Below the pieces are notes generated by a model. It was given only the letters and a program-made list of their open reading frames with translations, was not told the DNA's origin and made no database searches. A stretch of 10,766 nucleotides of DNA, taken from positions 1 to 10,766 of the forward strand of contig JAOXYB010060190.1 in the NCBI GenBank assembly GCA_028565635.1. The letters run 5' to 3'. Below, piece by piece: positions 1 to 6,830 of the stretch. Position 1 is the stretch's first letter; each line of letters begins with the position of its first letter. The DNA comes from Phoronis ovalis. Taxonomy: Eukaryota > Phoronida > Phoronidae. The position numbers and the translations under genes are program-made.

Positions 1-937
1 CTTTGAAGATTTTCCCTCTATTATCAACCTTACAACTCTTATACATACAAAGATGGCTTTACAACTACAGAAACTACGTCATATGATGGGCATCTGTCTG
101 CACCCGCAGACCTCTTGTTAAAAACAAATCATCCAAATTCCTGCAAAAAAATGTATATACCAATACCGGTGCTGATTTGAAATACGTGTAGCTATTTACT
201 GGTGGATTTATCATACATAAATTATTTTTGAACGACGATGACATTACATCAGAAAAAAGCACAAGATTTTTCTAGCATAGGACCCAGTACCTCATGTTCT
301 GATGCTAATCTCTTGACCAACTCAGCCATAAACAATGTCAAATGATAATAATGCATAAGTGAAGCACACAGTATTGTTATAAAATAGTTCACTTATTGCA
401 CAAATTAATGTGTTTTTAGTAAAATAGAAAATGAAAGTTTCAAGTTGACAAAATACTTCAAGGTGCTTTTAGCTTTGAGCGTGAAATTGAATAAAACTTT
501 ATAAAATGCTTTATAAAACATGATGCATATAAAGATATATTTGTATCGTTAGAAAATAATTAAGATATTGAAAAAGTTCCTTTACAGAATAATTATTATA
601 AATTCTGTTTTACTTTTAAGGCTCTTGGGTCCATGTTGTATATTTTCCTATCTGACATTGTTACAAGATGACTTATAGTAAAAATATATTTTATTTTATG
701 AAACTCCACAAGATCATCAATTTTCTGTCACTGTGGTGTTATATTACATTAATTTGCTTTTTCTATGCCATGCCAATTGTGTTATAAAAGGTATATTTTA
801 CAGTGAAATTAGCTATTAGATTCTGTATTGCCTGAAAGGCTATACTTTAAATTTCATTACATATTATAGAATATCTTAAATTAATTTTCAGCTGTAACAT
901 GTTTATCAATTTTTTTAAATTATTAAATTTCTTACAG
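1..937 (+). other. Upstream intron of the LPGAT1-like gene
   Basis: AT-rich sequence with frequent stops in all frames and no segment resembling the part of LPGAT1 expected before the FPEGG exon. It is best read as intron. A 62-codon open stretch at 74-262 on the minus strand shows no recognisable domain and is not supported as coding. Confidence 0.6.
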
Positions 938-1077
938 GGTACCAAGCAAGGTCGATCTAATCAGATGGAGCTGCTTGAAAAACATATGAATTCCTTGTAT
1001 CAGGAACGGCCAAGAAAATGGATAGTTTTATTTCCCGAAGGCGGTTTCCTGAGAAAAAGAAGGGAACGAAGTCAAAA
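938..1077 (+). CDS. LPGAT1: LPGAT1-like exon (FPEGG motif)
   Basis: The acceptor is TTTCTTACAG ending at 937 after a T-rich tract; the donor is GTGAGT at 1078. The frame begins GGT-ACC-AAG and leaves in phase 2 (two bases of AAG). It encodes QGRSNQMELLEKHMNSLY, then RKWIVLFPEGGFLRKRRE. The Met codon at 899 lies in the upstream intron tract, so it is not a start. Confidence 0.92.
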
Positions 1078-2211
1078 GTGAGTGACATGTTAAGTATACG
1101 AGCAGAAACTTTTAAAAAATCCTCATCCTTTTCCGTCAGTGGAAACAGAACTTAAAGTAGTGCACACAGTATTGTGAAGGTTTCGGTCAGTATCCAAAAC
1201 ATTGCGCATTGTAGGTCTCGGTATAGGTATCAAAATATTTTAAATATAAATTAGAATGATCAACTTTCATTTAATTCAAACATTCGAAAATTTAAAAGCT
1301 ATCAAGTACCAGACTTAATTGTAAAAAGCTCAAGAACAAAATGGCTTAGTCAGCAGTTTTATTTTGATTTCATATGGAATATTTTCAAAGTTTTGGCTAG
1401 AGTGAAGTAGATCAGATCTCTGTATTTGTTTTTATTATTCAAACTTTAGGTTTGCCAAAGAGAATGATTTGCCTGTTTTACAACATGTTGCTCTTCCACG
1501 TTTGGGAGCTATGCAGGTTCTCATTAATAATTTACATCCTAAAAGTCCAACAGGTATGAATTTCATTTTAATAGATTTAATTTTGTAATGGATGCTAGGC
1601 CATTATTGTTTTATTATCCTCTCATGAATATTAGCTTAGTATACAAAATATTAAAAGCATAATAAAGAATATTGGATGTTGTATTAATGCCCATTCATGA
1701 CAGTGGCTTTTTACATTGACTTCACAAAGACAATGCTTGATCCGGGGCTTGACCTTAGTTAGGCACGATGGGTAGTTGAATGTTGAATTGTAATATTAGC
1801 TCTATTTTTTTTGCAGGCCAACGGAAGACATTGAAGTGGGTGATTGACATTACTATTGGGTATCCAAAAGCTAAAGCTCTTGATATGCAAACTATTATGG
1901 GTGGTTGGCGTCCTCCCTTGGTAACCCATGTACACTACAGAGTAATTCCAATTCATGATGTTCCACTAAAGGAAGAAGAACTAACACAATGGTTGTACGA
2001 AAAGTTTAAAGAAAAAGAGGACTTGTTAGAATACTTTTACCAGAATGACTGTTTTAAGGAGTTTAATGAAAATTTGCATGAAGGTAGTCAGAATAATAGT
2101 CGACCTCTCAAATATAGCTTGGTACATATATGGATGTATCATGCATTCTATTTGGGTTCGGCTGTATTCCAGTTTTATATTATAAAGAGTTTGTTGTACA
2201 CCTTGTTCTAA
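938..2211 (+). CDS. LPGAT1: LPGAT1-like lysophospholipid acyltransferase, C-terminal part (3 exons)
   Basis: This is the 3' part of a gene for an ER-membrane acyltransferase of the PlsC/LPLAT superfamily. The family transfers an acyl group from acyl-CoA to lysophosphatidylglycerol or related lysophospholipids. Joining 938-1077, 1450-1553 and 1817-2211 gives 639 nt with continuous frame, that is 212 residues plus TAA. Visible signatures are the acyltransferase substrate-binding motif FPEGG followed by FLRKRRE, typical of LPGAT1, then LPRLGAMQVL, WVIDITIGYPKA, THVHYR and KEKEDLLEYFY. The C-terminus is hydrophobic (roughly the last 25 residues, rich in F, Y, I and L) and could be a membrane segment. 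The catalytic HX4D motif and the N-terminal membrane segments must lie in exons 5' of this window. No frameshift or stop is seen, so the gene looks functional. Family assignment is strong; exact substrate is inferred from the family only. Confidence 0.92.
1078..1449 (+). other. LPGAT1-like intron
   Basis: A GT-AG intron of 372 bp between the FPEGG exon and the LPRLG exon, phase 2. I see no embedded gene or repeat. Confidence 0.85.
1450..1553 (+). CDS. LPGAT1: LPGAT1-like exon (LPRLGAMQVL)
   Basis: The acceptor AACTTTAG ends at 1449 and the donor GTATGA starts at 1554. It enters in phase 2 and leaves in phase 1. It encodes FAKENDLPVLQHVALPRLGA then MQVLINNLHPKSPT, the segment that follows the RKRRE motif in LPGAT1 proteins. 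The exon is only 104 nt. Confidence 0.9.
1817..2211 (+). CDS. LPGAT1: LPGAT1-like terminal coding exon
   Basis: The acceptor TTTTTTTTGCAG ends at 1816; the exon enters in phase 1 (G+GC = Gly) and runs to TAA at 2209-2211. It carries KTLKWVIDITIGYPKAKALD, then THVHYRVIPIHDVPL and WLYEKFKEKEDLLEYFY, all matching the C-terminal half of LPGAT1. An ATG at 1780 lies upstream of the acceptor and is not used. Confidence 0.93.
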
Positions 2212-2637
2212 GGTGCCGTTATGATATTAATTTTATTGAAATTTTACAATTCTAGGAGATTAATTTATACTTCTTTGTTAATATTATTGTCAGTATTGCC
2301 AAGGTTGTAAAACCCAACAACATTCTACAGAATTGTGGGAGTGAGCATCTTATTAGACATTAATTATCCTGTGCTAGAATACTGTAATATTGCAAATTTG
2401 TTATTGGTGCTGTGAATTTCATAGATGTTCAGTATTATATAATCATACAGACTCTAATATCATTAAGCACAAACTCATTAAATTCTTAATTGTTAATTAT
2501 ATATACTTACTAAGTGTAATTATTTAACATAAGACTATAATATGGTCTTGATTACTTATTAGCATTTGTTTTGCTTTCGTAATTAAATATAATATTTTAA
2601 AAAGTGTATTTTCCCTTTTATTTTTCATCGTTTTTAA
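2212..2637 (+). other. LPGAT1-like 3' UTR and downstream flank
   Basis: Non-coding, strongly AT-rich sequence after the TAA. ATTAAA hexamers occur at 2477-2482 and 2582-2587; the latter is followed by a GT/T-rich stretch, as expected for cleavage and polyadenylation. The segment ends at the TAA target duplication of the downstream MITE. Confidence 0.6.
2582..2587 (+). terminator. Candidate poly(A) signal ATTAAA of the LPGAT1-like gene
   Basis: ATTAAA variant hexamer about 370 bp after the stop codon, followed within 20-40 bp by GTGTATTTTCCCTTTTATTT, a plausible GT/T-rich downstream element. An earlier ATTAAA at 2477-2482 is an alternative site. Confidence 0.45.
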
Positions 2638-2696
2638 GGGATCATCTCAAAAGTTATCACAATGACCACAAAGTAACGTATAGTGTTTTGTATAGG
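2638..2696 (+). repeat. Left terminal inverted repeat of the MITE
   Basis: 59 bp. The first 30 bp are a perfect inverted match to the right end. The inner part differs by an A/G change and about 4 extra bases around 2671-2676, then 16 bp match perfectly. Confidence 0.9.
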
Positions 2697-3067
2697 AATT
2701 ACCCCCACCCCTCTTGGTCAAACGTAGGGGGTTAGTGAGATTTGGACGTGTAAAAACTAACAACCAATTTCAAGAGCGAAATTAGGGCCGTCGGACACTT
2801 TTTCAGAAGGTGGGTGCGAGAGAAAAATAGTTCAGTAATCAAAAAAGGTCGCTGAAACGTCTCCGTGCTGCCAGAAAAAAATTGACAAGCCAAAAAAAAG
2901 CCCATTTTCACTCCTAGTCTGACAATACGTACACGAAAAAAAAATTGTTTCTGTTCCAAAGGGGGGTGCGTTCAAGAAATGATTTTAAATATCTTGTATA
3001 TACTAGGCATGATTTTTTTCATTTCGCACTAAACCATATACGTAGGGAGATTTTAACCCCCCTGCCC

Positions 3068-3122
3068 CCTATACAAAACACTAAACGTTTGCGGTCATTG
3101 TGATAACTTTTGAGATGATCCC
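3068..3122 (-). repeat. Right terminal inverted repeat of the MITE
   Basis: 55-bp inverted partner of 2638-2696. The outermost 30 bp are identical. It is directly followed by the TAA duplicate at 3123-3125. Confidence 0.9.
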
Positions 3123-3137
3123 TAAGGTAACACTTTG

Positions 3138-3143
3138 TTTATT
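3138..3143 (-). terminator. Poly(A) signal AATAAA of the serine protease gene
   Basis: On the minus strand this reads AATAAA about 180 nt after the protease stop codon. Cleavage 10-30 nt further on would fall at about 3110-3130, at or just inside the right end of the MITE. It is the only canonical hexamer I see between the stop and the element. Confidence 0.6.
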
Positions 3144-3320
3144 CAATTGGCTATAAAAAAACCGAAACAGTCATTAATAACAACATTTTATCAGTAACTA
3201 ATTTGCAGCAATGGTAAAAGAAATCATTAAATCCAGTATTAAAATAATACTTGACAAAAATGTAAAAAAAAGTGACAAACATTGAAGAGGTAACAGAGAT
3301 GCATCATTTAATTTAACTTT

Positions 3321-3485
3321 TTAGATTAGTTCCATTTGATCTAGAATCCAAGGCAAATAATATGAAATTCTAGTGTACACATCTGGGGCTCCTTCAGTTT
3401 CACATCCTTTCACACCAAATGAGGTGGCACCAGCAAGTACCCAACGGTCATCTTTCTGACATACCAAAGGACCACCAGAATCTCC
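3321..3485 (-). CDS. Serine protease exon 8: catalytic Ser and C-terminus
   Basis: The acceptor is AATTTTAG; the exon runs to TAA at 3323-3321. It encodes [10 protein letters not shown] (Ser301), [18 protein letters not shown] and the closing helix WILDQMELI. The Asp in APDVY occupies position 226, usually Gly. Confidence 0.94.
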   Translation of the reverse strand, partial: GDSGGPLVCQKDDRWVLAGATSFGVKGCETEGAPDVYTRISYYLPWILDQMELI

Positions 3486-6280
3486 CTAAAATTATATAAT
3501 GTACATCTGAGAAGTAAGGGGAAATTAACATAACAAGCTTGTTATCATAAACTTCACAGTGTATTTTCTTATTTAAAGTATAACAAGCTGAAATTCTAAA
3601 CAGTTACAGAGTAGTATAAATAAAGATAACAAAAAAATTTAAAAAAGAAGAAATATAATGAAAAAAGTGAAAGAAAATTTCACATTATATGCTTTAGACC
3701 ATAAGCAATAGGCTGCATAGTTTGTAATATGATGTAATTAATCAAACCACCATTGTAATAATGCTTCTAAAACATTTTGTCATAGACAAGAAAATCGAAT
3801 TCCTAAGAGTTATCATATCACTTGATTTTTCTATATGTGTATACAATATCTAAAGATGATATCATCTACAAAATATAGACACTATGTTTTTGTTCAAGAG
3901 TTTATTAGTTATTGTGACGAAAGTCTGTCTTACGTTACAGGCACCAGTGAGACCATTGTTAATGCAGATTTGACCTGGTCCAATCAGGACACTAGGGTTG
4001 GCACTCCATTGACTCCGGCAATAGTCTTGCGGTACCACGGTGACTTGTAGCTCATTGAGAATTTCATCATTGCCAGTTCCTACAAAATTATTAATTTTAA
4101 AATCTGCAACAATCTCGCTAGTATTAATAATTAATTGTTTTGGAAAAAAAGAGTATTTGACAAGTTTTTGTAAGTTTAAATTTTTTAACTATTTATTTTA
4201 AGACAAAAATTTCCATATTATTGATACAGCTTACCTTTCGTACCTCCCCAGCCCGATATCCAACATTCTGGGCTATCGTCATAAACAAACTGTGGGGAAT
4301 TAGAATCTGGCAAGCAAGCAGGCTGAATGTATTGATTAAATTCTACAGGCTCTGATAGCTTCAACAGAGCCAAGTCATCTGGAGATCCAGCACGGCCAGT
4401 ATAACCAGGATGCTAAAATAGAAATAGAACAGGTGAAGGGAAAAGACAGAAATAAGTACATCATGTAACTATGTGATTTAATATCAATATCATTTAGATC
4501 TAGCCATAAACATGGTCACTTTTAAAAAATTTGGAAGTGTCAGTCACAGATTTGGACTCGTGGTAACTGCCTTTTTAGGCAAAAAGTAGAACTGAAAATT
4601 AAATTTTATATACAATATTACAATCTGGCAAAGATTTGAAAACCTTTGCACAACAATAACTAGACACCGGTTTTTTCGTTTCTAATTATATGATTATGAT
4701 GTTACAAACAAAACAAAATTTTACATCACAAAAAAGCTGCATATCTATGCATGGCAAACTGGAATTGTTGTATAGTTACCTGAATGGCAACAGCAATATT
4801 CTTCACAACTTCAGTTGCACCAACATCCCAACCTGGCTTGTTATGGGCCCCAAGTATCACTCTGAAGTCTTCATAGTCAATACTAAAATACATTATAAAA
4901 TTACACTGTTAGATACAATCATATTTCAAAGATGGAGACTACACTACAATTATTGCCTGGCCTTGAAGCTTATGATGCATAAAGAGATTTATATCCCACT
5001 GTCCACAATATATTAAATAATATGTTATAAAATATTATGTAAAATCATTGTTTAGAAAATCATCACCCAAATTTTTTCTAAAAAGTACTGCTCCCTTTCT
5101 GCACAGCTACAAGTAAAATTGCCATAAGTAAATGTAATGATATCCTAAAACTATAAATGAAAAACAAAACAAAAATTATATAATGCATGAAACTTACGTT
5201 TTCAAACAGTGAGCAGCAGTCACAACCCATTGGTTGTTTACCAATGTTCCTCCGCAATAATGTTCTTGTGCAATTATTCCATAATCCATTTTAAGAGAAA
5301 CCTGCCACGGCCAATTGTGAGGATTTGCTTCATTGCCACCAACAATACGACCTGATGATAACATACCACATCCTACAAAGAATATAAAATGTTCAAATAA
5401 AACACCCATAATTATGGTAAAAAATTCTTAATCTATTTGTTATGCATCTTTTTTTCTGTTTTTTTTATTTCCAGACAAATCTTATTTCCTAAACATTGGA
5501 TACCCCTAGTCAATGAGAGGTTTACAAAAATGCATATCAAAAAAATACTCACCAGTTTGAGGTACTTGAATTATAGGTCTTGTTGCTGTAGACACAGTTG
5601 TAAATCTTGTGGTAGTAGTTGTTGCTGTATCCTGGTCAACAGTTGTTGGTGATTCTCTTGGTAGACAACATGTCAGATAAGATGGTGAGCAATCAGTTCT
5701 ACAATGTTGTTAAAAAATCTCTTCATGAGGATTGACCATGTAAGATGGCTATACAACAGACTGTCAATGTGTTCTTCGAACCTGATTAAGCATAACATTG
5801 TGCCGATATTGCAAACAAATCTATGAATTAAGGAATAGGCAAAAAACATTTCCCAATTCCATGTGATGATGGAATAAAATCAGGGTGTACTGCTAACAAA
5901 AACACTTGTTTAAATATAACATTTAATGTGTGTACGCACCTATAGTCCAGATTTCCAGAAACCTCATTTATCCTACAATCATCAAACACAGGATCTATAC
6001 AGATGCCACCCAACTGACAACAGTCATTTCCAAAATCACAAGCAGATGCTGAAATATTTTGATATTTTTAAAGAACTGAAATCCTGGGCCATTATTTAAA
6101 TAATTCAATTATTTTTTAATAATCTAAAACTTAGCAAACATTTAGCAGTAAACAGACTATTTAGTATTGCTTTACATACAGCGATAAAAATTCGGTTGCA
6201 ACTTTATAAGAGAAAAGTGTATTTATTATTACAACGCACTTACCAAATGCAACAAGTGGAAGTAAGAATAAAATCTGCAT
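3321..6280 (-). CDS. Secreted chymotrypsin-fold serine protease zymogen, complete, 8 exons
   Basis: Joining complement 6244-6280, 5940-6048, 5553-5698, 5198-5372, 4780-4882, 4235-4412, 3934-4079 and 3321-3485 gives 1059 nt with every splice phase matching: 352 residues plus TAA. Residues 1 to about 15 are a signal peptide ([15 protein letters not shown]). Residues 16-60 hold eight cysteines, 64-97 a Thr-rich linker, and 107-352 an S1-family protease domain. Activation cleavage is expected after Arg106 (SSGR/IVGG). The triad is complete: His152 (TAAHC), Asp203 (DDLALLKL) and Ser301 (GDSGGP). Disulfide partners are all present: 137-153, 240-307, 270-288, 297-326, plus Cys99 with Cys223, tethering the propeptide to the catalytic domain as in chymotrypsin and clip proteases. 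The pocket residues equivalent to 189 and 226 are Gly295 and Asp333, so it is not a simple trypsin. Role (digestive, immune cascade or other) cannot be told from sequence. An in-frame Met 21 codons upstream is an alternative start, but the chosen ATG places the hydrophobic signal at the N-terminus. Confidence 0.93.
3486..3933 (-). other. Serine protease intron 7, with a 16-bp palindrome
   Basis: A 448-bp intron. A perfect palindrome ATAACAAGCTTGTTAT lies at 3530-3545, and half of it recurs at about 3580-3589. No coding potential is seen. Confidence 0.8.
3934..4079 (-). CDS. Serine protease exon 7: wall of the S1 pocket
   Basis: The acceptor is TTTTGTAG and the donor GTAAGA; phase 1 in, phase 0 out. 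It encodes [32 protein letters not shown]. Gly295 in TGAC aligns with position 189, where trypsins carry Asp. Confidence 0.92.
4235..4412 (-). CDS. Serine protease exon 6: catalytic Asp
   Basis: The acceptor is ATTTTAG and the donor GTAAGC; phase 0 in, phase 1 out. It encodes [19 protein letters not shown] (catalytic Asp203), IQPACLPDS (Cys122-equivalent that pairs with the propeptide Cys) and [10 protein letters not shown]. Confidence 0.94.
4413..4779 (-). other. Serine protease intron 5
   Basis: A 367-bp GT-AG intron with no feature of its own. Open frames seen across it on the plus strand are antisense to the flanking exons. Confidence 0.85.
4780..4882 (-). CDS. Serine protease exon 5
   Basis: The acceptor is ATTTTAG and the donor GTAACT; phase 2 in, phase 0 out. 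It encodes [14 protein letters not shown] then [20 protein letters not shown]. The VILGAHN segment is the conserved strand following the His loop in S1 proteases. Confidence 0.92.
4883..5197 (-). other. Serine protease intron 4
   Basis: A 315-bp AT-rich intron without recognisable content. Confidence 0.85.
5198..5372 (-). CDS. Serine protease exon 4: activation site and catalytic His
   Basis: The acceptor TTTGTAG and donor GTAAGTTT bound an exon encoding [41 protein letters not shown]. It holds the activation cleavage Arg106/Ile107 and catalytic His152. The ATG at 5409 lies in the intron and is not a start. Confidence 0.95.
5553..5698 (-). CDS. Serine protease exon 3: end of Cys-rich module and Thr-rich linker
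   Basis: The acceptor is AACATTGTAG and the donor GTGAGT; phase 2 in, phase 1 out. It encodes [17 protein letters not shown] and then a linker dominated by Thr, with Ala, Val, Gln and Pro, ending IIQVPQT. The linker is probably extended and could be O-glycosylated (inference from composition). Confidence 0.87.
5940..6048 (-). CDS. Serine protease exon 2: first half of the Cys-rich module
   Basis: The acceptor is ATATTTCAG and the donor GTGCGT; phase 1 in, phase 2 out. It completes Ala13 and encodes [16 protein letters not shown] then IDPVFDDC, five of the eight module cysteines. Confidence 0.87.
6244..6280 (-). CDS. Serine protease exon 1: start and signal peptide
   Basis: ATG at 6280-6278 in context CCAGGATG (A at -3). 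Encodes [12 protein letters not shown], a hydrophobic signal core; donor GTAAGTG begins at 6243, phase 1. The 37-nt coding piece is short, as signal exons often are. Confidence 0.85.
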
Positions 6281-6723
6281 CCTGGCTTGTTTGCTACTTC
6301 TGTATTGTACAGCATATACATCCACCCATCCCTTATTACACACCTGTTATCTGGTATAACAATACCTTTACGACTTTGGCAGATTTTCATTCACATAAAA
6401 CGAAACATGACATGCGTATTCAAAACAGCTTTTCTAATCTCACAAACATATCTGAATTTGCATTTCAACATTTCTGAACGAGAACATGAAATTCTTCATA
6501 TGTTTACATTCCCACATTTACAGCGACTGCTATAAATTTTAGTGAGCTGATAATCTCAAAACCAAGTTAATAGTACAGTACAACAGGAAATGCATACTTA
6601 TTAAATGTAATAAATTGTACGATAACATGGCAATAACAATATATCAACCGTCTCCTTCAGAGACACGAGATTGACCAGATGGGATCACAGAGCGTGATCT
6701 GAACAGTGACAATCAGAAAATAC
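6281..6723. other. Intergenic region upstream of the protease gene
   Basis: This should hold the protease 5' UTR and promoter and the end flank of the GABPB-like gene. I see no convincing TATA box at a sensible distance from the ATG; TATATG on the minus strand at about 6312-6317 is too close to be persuasive. The overlapping plus-strand open frames at 6196-6535 show no domain and span splice-defined protease sequence, so they are not called. Confidence 0.5.
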
Positions 6724-6785
6724 TGATGGCTGACTACATGGATAGATGATATTGTGATGGCTGACTACATGGATAGATGATATTG
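6724..6785 (+). repeat. Exact 31-bp tandem duplication
   Basis: Two adjacent identical copies, 6724-6754 and 6755-6785, of a unit that starts TGATGGCTGACTACATGG and ends GATATTG. The array stops after two units, followed by ATGAT. Confidence 0.95.
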
Positions 6786-6820
6786 ATGATTTAAAAATAA
6801 AATCAATCTAATATAATAAG

Positions 6821-6830
6821 TTTATTTATT
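6821..6830 (-). terminator. Overlapping AATAAA signals for the minus-strand GABPB-like gene
   Basis: On the minus strand TTTATTTATT reads AATAAATAAA, giving two overlapping canonical hexamers (6830-6825 and 6826-6821). They would end a transcript near 6800, giving a 3' UTR of about 1.2 kb from the TAG at 8043, or about 0.43 kb from the alternative stop at 7240. Confidence 0.5.

Larger units (their letters stand above)
2638..3122. mobile_element. MITE-type non-autonomous DNA transposon with long TIRs
   Basis: A 485-bp element bounded by inverted repeats. The outer 30 bp are identical in inverted orientation (2638-2667 against 3093-3122, starting GGGATCATCTCAAAAG). After a 4-bp length difference the match resumes with 16 identical bp (2681-2696 against 3068-3083). 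A TAA triplet flanks both ends (2635-2637 and 3123-3125) and reads as a 3-bp target-site duplication. TAA duplications with G-rich ends fit the PIF/Harbinger superfamily (TWA targets), though this is inference from end structure. A TTAA (piggyBac-like) duplication is less likely because the right flank reads CTAAGG. The interior contains no transposase coding; a 75-codon open frame on the minus strand at 2732-2959 resembles no transposase I know. The interior has more CG dinucleotides and G/C runs than the flanks. Confidence 0.88.

Noticed and set aside
74-262. 62-codon open frame on the minus strand
   Set aside because: It has no recognisable domain, lies in a likely intron, and has no neighbouring exon that continues it.
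2732-2959. 75-codon open frame inside the MITE, minus strand
   Set aside because: Low-complexity, Phe/Leu-rich translation without transposase motifs; the element is too short to be autonomous.
3835-4050. 71-codon plus-strand open frame
   Set aside because: It is antisense to the supported protease exon at 3934-4079.
4690-5016. 108-codon plus-strand open frame
   Set aside because: It is antisense to protease exon 5 and its introns, and its translation shows no domain.
5437-5652. Cys/Ser-rich plus-strand open frame
   Set aside because: The cysteine richness comes from reading the Thr-codon-rich linker exon in antisense; it is not a real Cys-rich peptide.
6281-6343. Upstream in-frame Met at 6343 as start of the protease
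   Set aside because: It would place 21 polar residues before the hydrophobic signal. The Met at 6280 has a good context and gives a normal signal peptide; the upstream start is kept only as a minor alternative.
6196-6535. Overlapping plus-strand open frames
   Set aside because: They overlap the protease signal-peptide exon in antisense, contain no motif and lack splice support.
6683-6699. Short inverted repeat GATCAC-AGAGC-GTGATC
   Set aside because: A six-bp stem is expected by chance, with no T-tract or other context.
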